Shown one piece after another: positions 8,299-16,272 of a stretch of 20,924 nucleotides of DNA. The notes under the pieces are model-generated. The model did no database searches. It was not told the DNA's origin and worked only from the letters and a program-made list of their open reading frames with translations. Each line of letters opens with the position of its first letter. Position 1 is the first letter of the stretch. The stretch comes from JBFHES01 sp041584015 (GTDB lineage Bacteria; Bacteroidota; Bacteroidia; Bacteroidales; M50B96). The stretch lies in NCBI GenBank assembly GCA_041584015.1, contig JBFHES010000043.1, forward strand, positions 1 to 20,924, given 5' to 3'. A program made the translations under genes and the position numbers.

Positions 8299-8329
8299 AA
8301 TCCTGTTCCTGAAGGGCAGGATTTTTTTA
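8299..8329 (+). terminator. intrinsic terminator downstream of tdk
   Basis: AATCCTG (8299-8305) pairs with CAGGATT (8317-8323) over an 11-base loop and runs into a stretch of Ts. It is a strong rho-independent terminator 110 bases after the tdk stop. Confidence 0.8.
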
Positions 8330-8365
8330 TTCTCCAAAGCTTGATCCTAAACCTTATGTTTTACT

Positions 8366-8686
8366 CTATGAATTCATGTGATTCTCCTTGTCTGTATGCT
8401 TCCAGGCGGATTTAAAAGTACCACACTTTTCGAACAGGTATTCCTTGTAAGCGGTGTTGTTGCCAATTACACCTTTGAAGCGAATATTCCCCACCGCATC
8501 AAATTGCATGTTGCCGTTAATGGTAACCGAGTCATCGGCACATCGATGCACCCGCAGTCCAAAGCCCATCTCTGAATATTCAACTTTATACTCTGGTTTG
8601 TTTGAATTGAGTTTGAAATAAATTATGATATCATTTTCAATACGAATGCTGAGTTTGTTTGCTTTATTGCAATATGTTTTGTCCAT
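8366..8686 (-). CDS. small hypothetical protein
   Basis: A 106-residue protein I do not recognise. It has no signal peptide and no membrane segment. The predicted content is short alternating beta strands (LSIRIENDIIIYFKL, then KVEYSEMGFGLRVH, then SVTINGNMQFDAVGNIRF), with three cysteines at about 6, 49 and 88 and a charged, histidine-containing C-terminus. The strand pattern suggests a small beta-barrel or beta-sandwich, which is inference only. Support for it being real comes from an exact -7 promoter element 20 bases upstream (8706-8713), an ATG start and a reasonable codon pattern. The gene stands alone between tdk and the pnt operon. Confidence 0.6.
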   Translation of the reverse strand: MDKTYCNKANKLSIRIENDIIIYFKLNSNKPEYKVEYSEMGFGLRVHRCADDSVTINGNMQFDAVGNIRFKGVIGNNTAYKEYLFEKCGTFKSAWKHTDKENHMNS

Positions 8687-9020
8687 CTGAATAAGTTTAA
8701 ATCCCCAAAATTATAAACGCAAACCGCTTTCATTCTGTTGTGCGCAATCCCCAGAAATAAGACTTAAATTAAGGACGTATTGTTGTTTGCTCTCTTTGTT
8801 AAAATTTGATTAAGATGTACTTGACGAAGTTGATTGCTTACGCAAATTTGGACTAATATAGTGCTAGTACTTTTATAAAAAACGTTCAACTGCTTAGCTT
8901 AAAAGCTGGATATTCGATTTGTTCTATCCTATATTATTAAAGAAATCAATAGTTGATAAACTTGGAGATTATTAGAACTCACACCGTGACTCAAAGTCAC
9001 GGTGTGAGTAAATCTATCAA
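8687..9020. other. 334-base non-coding stretch between the small ORF and pntB
   Basis: This AT-rich stretch contains the promoter element at 8706-8713 (minus) and the nested inverted repeat at 8950-9023, which reaches the pntB stop. Nothing else convincing is seen in it, no open reading frame of note and no tRNA-like fold. Confidence 0.6.
8706..8713 (-). promoter_or_regulatory. Bacteroidetes -7 element (TAATTTTG, minus strand)
   Basis: The plus strand reads CAAAATTA, the reverse complement of TAATTTTG, an exact TAnnTTTG match. It lies 20 bases upstream of the ATG of the 106-residue protein and supports that gene. Confidence 0.4.
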
Positions 9021-9023
9021 CTA
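8950..9023 (-). terminator. nested inverted repeat at the end of the pnt operon
   Basis: The inner arms ACTCACACCGTGAC (8977-8990) and GTCACGGTGTGAGT (8996-9009) form a perfect 14-bp stem with the 5-base loop TCAAA. The outer arms TAGTTGATA (8950-8958) and TATCAACTA (9015-9023) form a second perfect 9-bp stem, and the second arm contains the pntB stop codon. No long T-run follows on the minus strand. It may therefore act as an mRNA 3'-end stabiliser or a factor-assisted terminator rather than a classical intrinsic terminator. Confidence 0.6.
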
Positions 9024-10415
9024 GCTTTTCAAAAAGCCATTTATTTTGTCAACACTGTCTTTGGCATCGCCATAGAGCATGTCTGCATTTTCTTTGTAGA
9101 AGAGCGGGTTCTCAACACCTGCATAACCTGCCGCCATTGATCGTTTCATTACAATCACTTTTGTTGCATTCCAAACTTCAATTACTGGCATTCCGTAAAT
9201 AGGACTGCTATCATCGTCTTGTGCACCTGGGTTTACAATATCGTTGGCACCAATAACCATGGCAACATCTGTCGTTGGTAAATCATCGTTAACCTCTTCC
9301 ATTTCATGAACGATATCGTAAGGTACATTTGCTTCAGCAAGCAATACGTTCATGTGTCCGGGTAATCGGCCAGCCACAGGATGAATGCCAAAGCGAACAT
9401 CCTTTCCTGCTTTTTTCAATAACTCCACCAGTTCGTAAACCGGGTATTGTGCTTTTGCAACTGCCATTCCATAACCCGGAACAATAATCACAGATTTAGC
9501 TTCTTTTAATAATTCAGCAACTTCTTGATGATTGGTTGAGGTGACTTCACCTTCCATTTCTTTGGCCTCACCTGATGGTGCATCGCCAAATCCACCAAAG
9601 ATCACAGAGATGAACGAACGGTTCATGGCTTTACACATTATTATGGAAAGAATGGCTCCCGAACTTCCAACCAAGGCTCCGGTAACAATCAATAAATCGT
9701 TACCTAACATGAATCCAGCCGCAGCCGCAGCCCAGCCGGAGTATGAGTTCAACATCGAAACAACAACTGGCATATCGGCACCACCAATGGCCATTACTAA
9801 CATTACGCCAATAAAGGAAGCAATTGCTGTCATAATGTAGAGGTGAATCATTCCGTTGGTTCCATCAGCCATGGTGAATAAAACTCCAAGTACGATTGAA
9901 ACAATTACTAAAATAATATTTACCAAATGGCGACCGGGGTAGAGCAGTGGTTTGCTTCGAATTTTTCCATCAAGTTTTCCCCATGCAATAATAGACCCTG
10001 TGAAAGTTATGGCTCCAATGAATACACCAATGAAAACTTCCACCAAATGGATGGTGTGCTCAGCTCCATGCAAAGTTGCTGTGTGTGGATCCATGTAAGA
10101 TCCAAAACCAACCAGTACGGCAGCCAATCCAACAAAACTGTGTAGGATGGCGACTAGTTGTGGCATTGAGGTCATCTCAACTTTTCGGGCCACAATAATT
10201 CCGATAAGGGAAGCAATGGCGATGGCAATAATAATGTAAACATAACCACTGGCTCCTTCACCCAATACGGTTGAAAGAATAGCGATGGCCATACCAATGA
10301 TTCCGTAATAAACTCCTCGTTTTGCAGATTCCTGCGAGGACAATCCGCCTAGACTTAAAATAAATAAGATACTGGCAAATAGATACGATGCGGTTTGTAT
10401 TTGTTCTGATATCAT
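9021..10415 (-). CDS. pntB: NAD(P) transhydrogenase subunit beta
   Basis: A 464-residue inner-membrane subunit of the proton-translocating transhydrogenase, which transfers hydride from NADH to NADP+ using the proton motive force. The length matches E. coli PntB (about 460). The first 270 residues form the membrane domain. They contain [12 protein letters not shown], whose H92 corresponds to the proton-channel histidine, and [12 protein letters not shown] near 221-232, whose N223 corresponds to the conserved asparagine. The NADP(H)-binding domain III (about 290-464) has [12 protein letters not shown] (312-323), [20 protein letters not shown] (343-362), [13 protein letters not shown] (389-401) and [10 protein letters not shown] (424-433). 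It begins only 4 bases after pntA and so is translated from the same mRNA. A large inverted repeat lies at its stop. Confidence 0.97.
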   Translation of the reverse strand: MISEQIQTASYLFASILFILSLGGLSSQESAKRGVYYGIIGMAIAILSTVLGEGASGYVYIIIAIAIASLIGIIVARKVEMTSMPQLVAILHSFVGLAAVLVGFGSYMDPHTATLHGAEHTIHLVEVFIGVFIGAITFTGSIIAWGKLDGKIRSKPLLYPGRHLVNIILVIVSIVLGVLFTMADGTNGMIHLYIMTAIASFIGVMLVMAIGGADMPVVVSMLNSYSGWAAAAAGFMLGNDLLIVTGALVGSSGAILSIIMCKAMNRSFISVIFGGFGDAPSGEAKEMEGEVTSTNHQEVAELLKEAKSVIIVPGYGMAVAKAQYPVYELVELLKKAGKDVRFGIHPVAGRLPGHMNVLLAEANVPYDIVHEMEEVNDDLPTTDVAMVIGANDIVNPGAQDDDSSPIYGMPVIEVWNATKVIVMKRSMAAGYAGVENPLFYKENADMLYGDAKDSVDKINGFLKS

Positions 10416-10419
10416 GATC

Positions 10420-11952
10420 TTATTTTCTAAACATTTTTAACATTCGATGAGTAACAAAAAATCCGCCCACTATATTTATGCTGGCAACTAGAATAGCTAC
10501 AATGGCAATAATGGTCATTGGGCTCGAAAGATCATTGGTGGTTTGTAGCAAACCTCCAATAATAATGATGCCGCTAATTGCATTTGTTACAGCCATAAGC
10601 GGTGTATGCAGTGAGTGACTTACATTCCAGATAACCTGCCAGCCAACAAAAACGGCCAGAACAAAAACAGTAAAGTGTCCCATGAATTCTGCCGGTGCAA
10701 CTTTACCAAGTAAGAATAGCAAAGCGCCAATAGCCGCTAGACTGATACCTGTGGAGATTGCTTTTTTCTTTGCTAATTCTTGAGGTGTTGGTCCTGCCGG
10801 TGCGGCAAGCTGTTCTTTCTGTGGTTTTTGCGGACTCACCGGAAGTGGCTCAGGTGGCCAGTTAACAGCTCCGTTGTAGGTTACCATGGCGCGTTTCACA
10901 ACATCATCTTCCATGTTAATGTTGAAATTCTCAGCTTTGCCCATGTCATCCAATAAATGGCAAAGGTTGTTTCCGTAAAGTTGACTTGCCTGTGACGGAA
11001 GCTGGTCAACTTTGCCAACAATGGTTACACCGTTATCAGTTGTATAAATTTCGTTGTTCTTGGTAAGTACACAGTTGCCACCTGTAGAGGCAGCCAAATC
11101 AACAATCACCGATCCCGGTTTCATGGCAGCAACATGATAATCCAAGATTAACTTTGGTGCTTCCCTTCCGGGGATTTGTGCGGTTGTAATTATTATATCA
11201 ACCTCTTTGGCTTGTTCGCTAAATAATTGCATCTCTGCATCGATAAATGCCTGACTCATTACCTTCGAGTAACCAGAGTCAGTAGCGCCGTCTTCTTCAA
11301 TCTCAACGGTAAGGAATTTAGCCCCCATACTTTCAATTTGCTCAGCCACTTCTTTTCGTGTGTCGAATGCGCGAACAATGGCGCCCAACGAATTAGCTGT
11401 TCCAATAGCAGCTAGTCCGGCAACACCAGCACCAATTACCAATACCTTGGCAGGATCAACCTTTCCTGCGGCTGTTATTTGTCCGTTTAAAAAGCGACCA
11501 AAATGATTGGCTCCTTCAATTACCGATCGGTAGCCCGCAATGTTAGCCATCGAAGAGAGCACATCCATTTTTTGTGCTCGTGAAATCCGGGGAATCGCAT
11601 CCATGGCAATGGCATTTACTTTTTTGTCTGCAAGCTTTTTTAAAAGTTCAGGATTTTGAGCTGGCCATAAATAACTCAGCGAAACCTGATCAGGTTTCAT
11701 CAAGTTAATTTCTTTATCGGCTGGTGCCAACACTTTCAAAATGATGTCAGCAGTTTCATAAATTTCTTTGGCAGAATTTAAAATTGATGCGCCAGCATTT
11801 GAGAATTCTTCATCAGCATAATTTGATTTTGCACCAGCATTCTGCTGAATAAATACCTCAAACTCTTGCTTAATCAATCGTTGAACTGTTTTGGGAGTTG
11901 CCGCAACGCGTGGCTCTTGCGGGTTTACTTCCATTGGTATACCAATCTTCAT
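10420..11952 (-). CDS. pntA: NAD(P) transhydrogenase subunit alpha
   Basis: A 510-residue alpha subunit with the complete two-subunit architecture of E. coli (also about 510), not the split three-gene form found in many other bacteria. Domain I (1-370) binds NAD(H) and is cytoplasmic. It contains [18 protein letters not shown] (125-142) and the Rossmann glycine motif [11 protein letters not shown] (174-184), followed by the AFD acidic strand end. A proline/alanine-rich linker runs from about 365 to 390. Four hydrophobic segments (about 401-417, 425-443, 455-470 and 480-498) form the alpha part of the membrane domain. It is the first gene of the pntAB operon. The ATG at 11952 gives MKIGIPMEV, the usual start. 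No exact TAnnTTTG element is seen in the 200 bases upstream. Confidence 0.97.
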   Translation of the reverse strand: MKIGIPMEVNPQEPRVAATPKTVQRLIKQEFEVFIQQNAGAKSNYADEEFSNAGASILNSAKEIYETADIILKVLAPADKEINLMKPDQVSLSYLWPAQNPELLKKLADKKVNAIAMDAIPRISRAQKMDVLSSMANIAGYRSVIEGANHFGRFLNGQITAAGKVDPAKVLVIGAGVAGLAAIGTANSLGAIVRAFDTRKEVAEQIESMGAKFLTVEIEEDGATDSGYSKVMSQAFIDAEMQLFSEQAKEVDIIITTAQIPGREAPKLILDYHVAAMKPGSVIVDLAASTGGNCVLTKNNEIYTTDNGVTIVGKVDQLPSQASQLYGNNLCHLLDDMGKAENFNINMEDDVVKRAMVTYNGAVNWPPEPLPVSPQKPQKEQLAAPAGPTPQELAKKKAISTGISLAAIGALLFLLGKVAPAEFMGHFTVFVLAVFVGWQVIWNVSHSLHTPLMAVTNAISGIIIIGGLLQTTNDLSSPMTIIAIVAILVASINIVGGFFVTHRMLKMFRK

Positions 11953-12115
11953 AGAGCTTAGTTTATGATTCGTAATTCGAGTACTAATTAATTAATAACA
12001 CCTAGCTCTGTAAATGGTTGAGAATGAAATGCGAGAATGCTTATTAAGATTGAATCTAGATGATGGATTATAAAAGACAGGTCTTCATAAAGTTTAGTTA
12101 TTGCCCTTTATTTCG

Positions 12116-12147
12116 TTTTGTCCTTTTAGCACAGAGAGTTATATTGC
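12116..12147 (+). promoter_or_regulatory. likely Bacteroidetes promoter upstream of the 145-residue membrane protein
   Basis: A TTTTG at 12116-12120 is followed after 19 bases by TATATTGC at 12140-12147, a near match to TAnnTTTG. The -33/-7 spacing is right, and the ATG follows 18 bases later at 12166. Confidence 0.45.
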
Positions 12148-12165
12148 AGCTATAAAATTAGAAAC

Positions 12166-12603
12166 ATGGAAAATAAGAAAGTAAAAGCACCAGGATGGTT
12201 TTTAGTTGTGGCCATTGTTTTAGTACTCTGGAATATAATGGGCTTGTTTTCATTTATAGCGCATACCTTTATTTCGAATGAGGCACTTGAAGCGCTTCCC
12301 GCTAACGAAAGAGCCTTGTATAATTCATATCCGCTATGGACCGTTATTGTTTTTGCAGTAGCAGTTATAACTGGACTGGCAGCTTCGCTTGCAATTATTC
12401 TTAGAAAAATATGGGCTAAACCTGCGGCGCTGTTATCTCTTATTGCCGTAATAATTCAAATGACACACAATGTTTTTTTTACAAAATCAATAGAGGTGTA
12501 TGGTTTGGCACAAACTCTAATCATGCCGATAATGGTGGTTGTTATTGCGCTGTTTATGCTCTGGTTCTCGTTATTCGCTATTAGAAGGAATTGGTTAGAC
12601 TAG
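12166..12603 (+). CDS. four-helix integral membrane protein, unknown function
   Basis: A 145-residue inner-membrane protein. After a short charged, lysine-rich N-terminus, four hydrophobic helices are evident at about 11-33, 56-78, 84-104 and 113-137, ending in a basic tail (RRNWLD). The loop between helices 1 and 2 is acidic (SNEALEALPANERALYNSY). The second loop carries RKIWAKP. I recognise no catalytic or transport motif; similar small tetraspan proteins of unknown role occur in many Bacteroidetes. The gene diverges from pntA with 213 bases between the starts and has a plausible promoter of its own. A link to the transhydrogenase is not shown by anything except position. Confidence 0.8.
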   Translation: MENKKVKAPGWFLVVAIVLVLWNIMGLFSFIAHTFISNEALEALPANERALYNSYPLWTVIVFAVAVITGLAASLAIILRKIWAKPAALLSLIAVIIQMTHNVFFTKSIEVYGLAQTLIMPIMVVVIALFMLWFSLFAIRRNWLD

Positions 12604-12840
12604 TTTAATAATTATATTTTCTAAGGCATTGATAGCGCAATGGGAATCTTTTTTATAGTCCGGTTGAATTGTCTGATTTGGCATGATAAAATCATGAGAA
12701 TAAAATGGGGCAAGCGAACACTTGAAAAAAAGAATGAAGTTCTGGATTGTCCTCTTTGTAATATTTCGTGATGTTACCCAGATAATTGATTATTAGTTGC
12801 ATCATGCAAATTGTGAAGTGCAACGTAGATAAAAAAAGCA
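12604..12840. other. convergent intergenic region with small inverted repeats
   Basis: Two small palindromes are present: CATGAT-AAA-ATCATG at 12682-12696, and TTGCAT-C-ATGCAA at 12797-12809. The second overlaps an alternative hairpin with arms GTTGCA (12796-12801) and TGCAAC (12819-12824). They may end transcription of the genes that converge here, but neither has the T-run of a classical terminator. No gene is supported. Confidence 0.35.
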
Positions 12841-15045
12841 CTAGTTGATTTTTACAAACGGTATTGATTGCGAAAAGCGACGATCCACAGTTGCCTTCAG
12901 ATAGTAGGTTCCTTTTTCTAAATTGCTTGTGTTAATAAGCATTTTAAAGGTTTTCTTTATTGAGGCGATCGAAACCTTTTGGCCATAAATATTAAATATT
13001 TCCAAATAACCCGTATTAACAAATCCCGCAAATTCAACAATAAGGAAATCCTCCGTTGGGTTTGGGTAAACCTGAATTTGATCATCAAAGTATTCATCAA
13101 CTCCGATAGCATTAATCGTTTGGCAAGTGCTGGTATCTGTACATCCATTTTGTGCGACAATAACTGCATACGATCCGTTTACGGAAAGAGTGAAGGTTTG
13201 TGTTGTAATTCCTGGCAGAATTGTGTTTCCATTACCACAGTCGATCCATTGGTAGCTGGCTCCGCTAGCAAAAGCTGTAAGCGTAAATCCATTATTGCTT
13301 ATTGAGGTATCCAGATCGAGAATGGTAAGATTGAGCACAATAATGCTGTCGCAGGCAGTGCTGCTAGCTATCGTATCAATGTATGTCCCGGAGATAGAAA
13401 TGTGTTCACTAAGGAAATTATAGCCGATGCAAGCTGTCTCATATAATACTGCATAGCTTGTTTGATTTATTGTTAAATCTATTTCCATTATGCTGTCGTT
13501 TCCTGCAGCGCTAGGTATGGTGTCGAAATAGGTTCCGGAGTTAGTCCATGTGTAATTACCACTTGGAGAAATGTAGTCGTCACAGGCAGCTATTTGCAAT
13601 AAAAGTATGCTGTCTGGCTGTCGTTGGCTAAGCTTAAAGACATAGGCATCATTAATCCCGTTAGAGGTGCAATTTAATATGCTGGTGTCTGGCTCAAAAT
13701 CAACTGTTCCTGATAAAGTGCCTGCAAGAATTACATTTAGGGCGTTGTCGACAACCAGATCGTGACATAAAATTCCGCCCATTCCAGCCGTATGTGTCGC
13801 CCAATCAAAATCACCTAATGCTGTTATTTTACAGATGTATAAATTCTGGCCACTGGAGCTGCCTACATTCAATACAGCGGTATCCGGATTTAAGTCTGCA
13901 GTTTGACTAAAGCTGCTTGAGAAGTAGATGTTCCCGGATAAATCAATATCGAGCCCTGTTTGAACTGCCGGTGTGTTTGAGTTGATTTCTCTAAACCAAA
14001 TAACATTGCCCAGTGGGTTAAACTTCAAAATAAAATTAGACATTAAACCCTGTGAAGTATGGTAAAGCGATCCGCCTGGATTGAAGTTTACTGTTCCCTG
14101 ATATTGTCCCATCAAACAAATATCTCCTGAAGGGTCAACTCTAATTTCATGTCCTTTGTCATCACCATAGCCACCAATTGATTTTGCCCAAACAAAGTTG
14201 CCCGCGGAATCAAGCTTGCTAATAAATATATCCCATGATGCAACAGAACTTAGGGTGTAGACACCGGCATTAGGGTTGTAGTCTCCATTGCCTTGGAAGC
14301 ATCCAGTTGAATAAATACTTCCATCGGCGGCTACATCCAAGGAAATGCCATTCTCCAATGAACTGCCTCCCATACTTCGAGCCCATACATAATTTCCGTT
14401 TGTAGTAAGTTTAACTATAAATACTTCAGTTGATCCTGTAGAGCTAATGCTTGCAATACCAAATCCAGGATCGAAATCACAAGTGCTTTTATAATGACCT
14501 GTTAGAAAAAGGTGCCCGGCTTGATTTGTTGCAATATCGGAAGGTCTGCATTTGCTTTCTCCACTCAATATCTTTGTCCATATATAATTCCCAAGACTAT
14601 CAAATTTGGATATGAATGTGTCTTCGGATCCCATTGAGGTAAATGTATTTGTGCCCGAGCCTGGATCAAAATCACAAGTGCCCCAGAAACTTCCGGCAAC
14701 ATAAACATAACCCCAGCTATCTACGGTTAAAGTCCACGCAACCGTGGAGTTATTACCTCCAAATGATTTAGCCCAAAGCAGTTCACCATTTTGGTTATAT
14801 TTGATAAGAAATGCATTCATAAAACCGCTGGCAACTAAATTGTATATGCTTGCGCTTGGATCAACATCTATTGTGTCGCAGAATCGTCCCGTAATATATA
14901 CGTTTCCAGCTGCATCAACTGCCACAGCTTCTGTAAAATCCTCACTCCAGGAACCTAGTGAATGGGCCCAATTAGGAGAAGGGGCTTGAGCTAAAGTAAG
15001 CTGTATAATAAACGAAAGTAGAATGATTAATGCTGACTTCCTCAT
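12841..15045 (-). CDS. secreted SBBP-type beta-propeller protein with type IX sorting domain
   Basis: A 734-residue secreted protein. I place the start at ATG 15045 rather than the TTG 30 bases upstream because the protein then opens with a clean signal peptide (MRKSALIILLSFIIQLTLAQA) and a -7 element lies just before it. Residues about 20-460 contain seven propeller-like repeats of about 60 residues, each with a V-D-x-x-G-N-x-Y strand, a GT/GN turn and a D-x-x-P motif (DVDPSAS, DFDPGSG, DFDPGFG, DYNPNAG, NFNPGGS, DLNPDTA, DFEPDTS). Two C-x-x-Y...SGTY-x-DTI repeats and a PKD-like YQWIDCGNG module follow. The end (YPNPTEDFLIVEF to the C-terminus) is a type A Por sorting domain for type IX secretion. 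Likely a surface or released protein; ligand unknown. Confidence 0.88.
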   Translation of the reverse strand: MRKSALIILLSFIIQLTLAQAPSPNWAHSLGSWSEDFTEAVAVDAAGNVYITGRFCDTIDVDPSASIYNLVASGFMNAFLIKYNQNGELLWAKSFGGNNSTVAWTLTVDSWGYVYVAGSFWGTCDFDPGSGTNTFTSMGSEDTFISKFDSLGNYIWTKILSGESKCRPSDIATNQAGHLFLTGHYKSTCDFDPGFGIASISSTGSTEVFIVKLTTNGNYVWARSMGGSSLENGISLDVAADGSIYSTGCFQGNGDYNPNAGVYTLSSVASWDIFISKLDSAGNFVWAKSIGGYGDDKGHEIRVDPSGDICLMGQYQGTVNFNPGGSLYHTSQGLMSNFILKFNPLGNVIWFREINSNTPAVQTGLDIDLSGNIYFSSSFSQTADLNPDTAVLNVGSSSGQNLYICKITALGDFDWATHTAGMGGILCHDLVVDNALNVILAGTLSGTVDFEPDTSILNCTSNGINDAYVFKLSQRQPDSILLLQIAACDDYISPSGNYTWTNSGTYFDTIPSAAGNDSIMEIDLTINQTSYAVLYETACIGYNFLSEHISISGTYIDTIASSTACDSIIVLNLTILDLDTSISNNGFTLTAFASGASYQWIDCGNGNTILPGITTQTFTLSVNGSYAVIVAQNGCTDTSTCQTINAIGVDEYFDDQIQVYPNPTEDFLIVEFAGFVNTGYLEIFNIYGQKVSIASIKKTFKMLINTSNLEKGTYYLKATVDRRFSQSIPFVKIN

Positions 15046-15072
15046 TACCTGGTTAATTAGTGTTAGGGAAAT

Positions 15073-15080
15073 CAAAGTTA
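15073..15080 (-). promoter_or_regulatory. Bacteroidetes -7 element (TAACTTTG, minus strand)
   Basis: The plus strand reads CAAAGTTA, the reverse complement of TAACTTTG, an exact TAnnTTTG match. A TTG on the minus strand lies 15 bases upstream (plus 15096-15098). It overlaps the TTG alternative start of the SBBP protein and so supports the ATG at 15045. Confidence 0.45.
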
Positions 15081-15175
15081 GGGATAAAATCTACACAACG
15101 CTATGGTACATTTTAATTTCCTTTTAAAGATAATATTAGGCCTGTTTAAATTTGATAGGTGGCTAAATCAGCGAT

Positions 15176-15322
15176 TTAACTGCCTATAAGTGATCCTGGC
15201 TTAACATAAATACCAGTTTTTAAACGAGTACTCTGTCGTTTGACATATGTCAAAATATAGACAGGAGCTGTTCCGTCTTTTCTTATATAATGATTTCTTA
15301 AAATAGGTGCTGCACTATTCAT
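15176..15322 (-). pseudogene. truncated N-terminus of a Bacteroidetes tyrosine integrase
   Basis: A 48-residue open frame from an ATG at 15322; an in-frame extension to a TTG at 15370 also exists. The stretch LRNHYIRKDGTAPVYILTYV, followed by RLKTGIYVKPGSLIG, matches the arm-DNA-binding N-terminal domain of Bacteroidetes phage/conjugative-element integrases. In that domain a lysine/glycine turn is followed by P-x-Y-x-x-x-T and then a threonine-glycine-isoleucine strand and 'V-x-P'. A stop codon follows where the family normally continues with 'W' and the SAM-like and catalytic domains. No catalytic Arg-His-Arg-Tyr segment is seen in the neighbouring 100 bases before the next gene. It is therefore a relic, not a functional recombinase. 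Confidence 0.55.
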
Positions 15323-15412
15323 AATTCTTTGTTCGACATTTGTACAGACAAATGACCAATTTTTAGCCAAATTAAAGATATGTGTAGAAATACAAAACCT
15401 CGGAACGTTTTC

Positions 15413-15434
15413 TGTAAAAGTGATCCAGCTAGGA
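15413..15434 (+). repeat. 22-bp direct repeat, left copy
   Basis: The sequence TGTAAAAGTGATCCAGC plus five more bases recurs at 18690-18711 in the same orientation with one mismatch (T/C at the 18th base). Flanking bases also share 'CGTTTT' shortly upstream. The copies are 3,277 bp apart and bracket the genes at 15803-18357. It could be an attachment-site core, an IS end remnant or a small dispersed repeat. Confidence 0.75.
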
Positions 15435-15718
15435 TTAATTGTTTCGTTGTATTAGGTTTTATTACATGCTATTATGTCGTTTATTGATATTGATTATCAG
15501 TATTTTATATTGTTATATTGTTTTTAGAATATTCAATTACCATTATTGATGTTTTTCAGATCCAACTCGAAAACGTTCATAGTCAATTTTAAGATTTAAC
15601 TTAGTTACTATTAGCCGGAAGTTTACGTGAGAAAGTCCGTTTTGAATACATTTTCTTACACTATAACATGTTGTTCTTAAGCAGTATGTGTATTGTGGTT
15701 TTTATGTTTTAAAAAAAC

Positions 15719-15726
15719 TAATTTTG
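15719..15726 (+). promoter_or_regulatory. Bacteroidetes -7 element (TAATTTTG)
   Basis: TAATTTTG matches TAnnTTTG exactly, 76 bases upstream of the ATG at 15803. A TTG at 15693-15695 lies 23 bases upstream. It may drive the small secreted protein and, by read-through, the Reg_prop gene. Confidence 0.4.
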
Positions 15727-15802
15727 GTATATGTAATTTAATTCTGGTACCATAACTATTTCAGCTGGCCGCTGTCCATTTTCACAATTTAAACGAATAA
15801 AA

Positions 15803-16204
15803 ATGAACATGAAAATAATTATTTCTTTAGGTATAATGTTTTGGGGGTTAGCAGGATTTGCTCAGCCAATTACAGTGTCTAATAATATTGGAGATGACTA
15901 TAACTACAAGGTTACCTACCAAGATATTAATGGCAATCAAATAGTCACCGAATTTCTTGCAAGTTCTGGAATAACCTATCCTTTTGTAATTCCGGCAGTA
16001 TGTCCTGGGCAACCAACTTATGATAAAATATATAGGGTCAGAATATCGCCTAACTGTTTCTTTTCTTACTTGGCAGACCATTATGCAGGGCTAGGTCAAG
16101 ATTTAGACCAAATATCTCATTGTGGTAGCTGCCTAACCACTGCAATATCATATTATTTGCCAGCACCGTACAACACTAGAGAACTTCATTGTAAACAGAT
16201 TTAA
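15803..16204 (+). CDS. small secreted protein with five cysteines, unknown function
   Basis: A 133-residue protein with a signal peptide (MNMKIIISLGIMFWGLAGFA, then QPITV), cut after A20. The ATG two codons later (15809) is an equally good start. The mature 113 residues contain five cysteines (about 67, 85, 107, 110, 130), including HCGSC, and a strand-rich N-terminal half (SNNIGDDYNYKVTYQDINGN). The odd number of cysteines leaves one unpaired if disulfides form. There is no type IX sorting tail and no lipobox. I recognise no family. It lies 68 bases before the Reg_prop gene on the same strand, but a strong hairpin separates them, so it may be made in greater amount than its neighbour. Confidence 0.65.
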   Translation: MNMKIIISLGIMFWGLAGFAQPITVSNNIGDDYNYKVTYQDINGNQIVTEFLASSGITYPFVIPAVCPGQPTYDKIYRVRISPNCFFSYLADHYAGLGQDLDQISHCGSCLTTAISYYLPAPYNTRELHCKQI

Positions 16205-16217
16205 CTTTTATATATTT

Positions 16218-16252
16218 ACAGGTATTAACACTTTAACGTTAATACCTGTTTT
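16218..16252 (+). terminator. perfect 12-bp hairpin between the two secreted-protein genes
   Basis: ACAGGTATTAAC (16218-16229) and GTTAATACCTGT (16238-16249) pair perfectly over an 8-base loop and are followed by a short T-run (TTTTC). It begins 14 bases after the stop at 16204 and ends 24 bases before the ATG at 16273. It could terminate or attenuate transcription. Confidence 0.7.
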
Positions 16253-16272
16253 CATACTTAATCATTCAACTA

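Larger units (their letters stand above)
15371..15802. other. 432-base AT-rich non-coding stretch
   Basis: It holds the left copy of the 22-bp direct repeat (15413-15434), an exact -7 element at 15719-15726 and otherwise AT-rich sequence with no supported gene. It separates the integrase relic from the small secreted protein gene and looks like an old insertion junction. Confidence 0.5.

Noticed and set aside
12979..13305. 108-residue plus-strand open frame inside the SBBP protein gene
   Set aside because: It is the antisense shadow of a well-supported gene with repeats and a sorting domain on the other strand.
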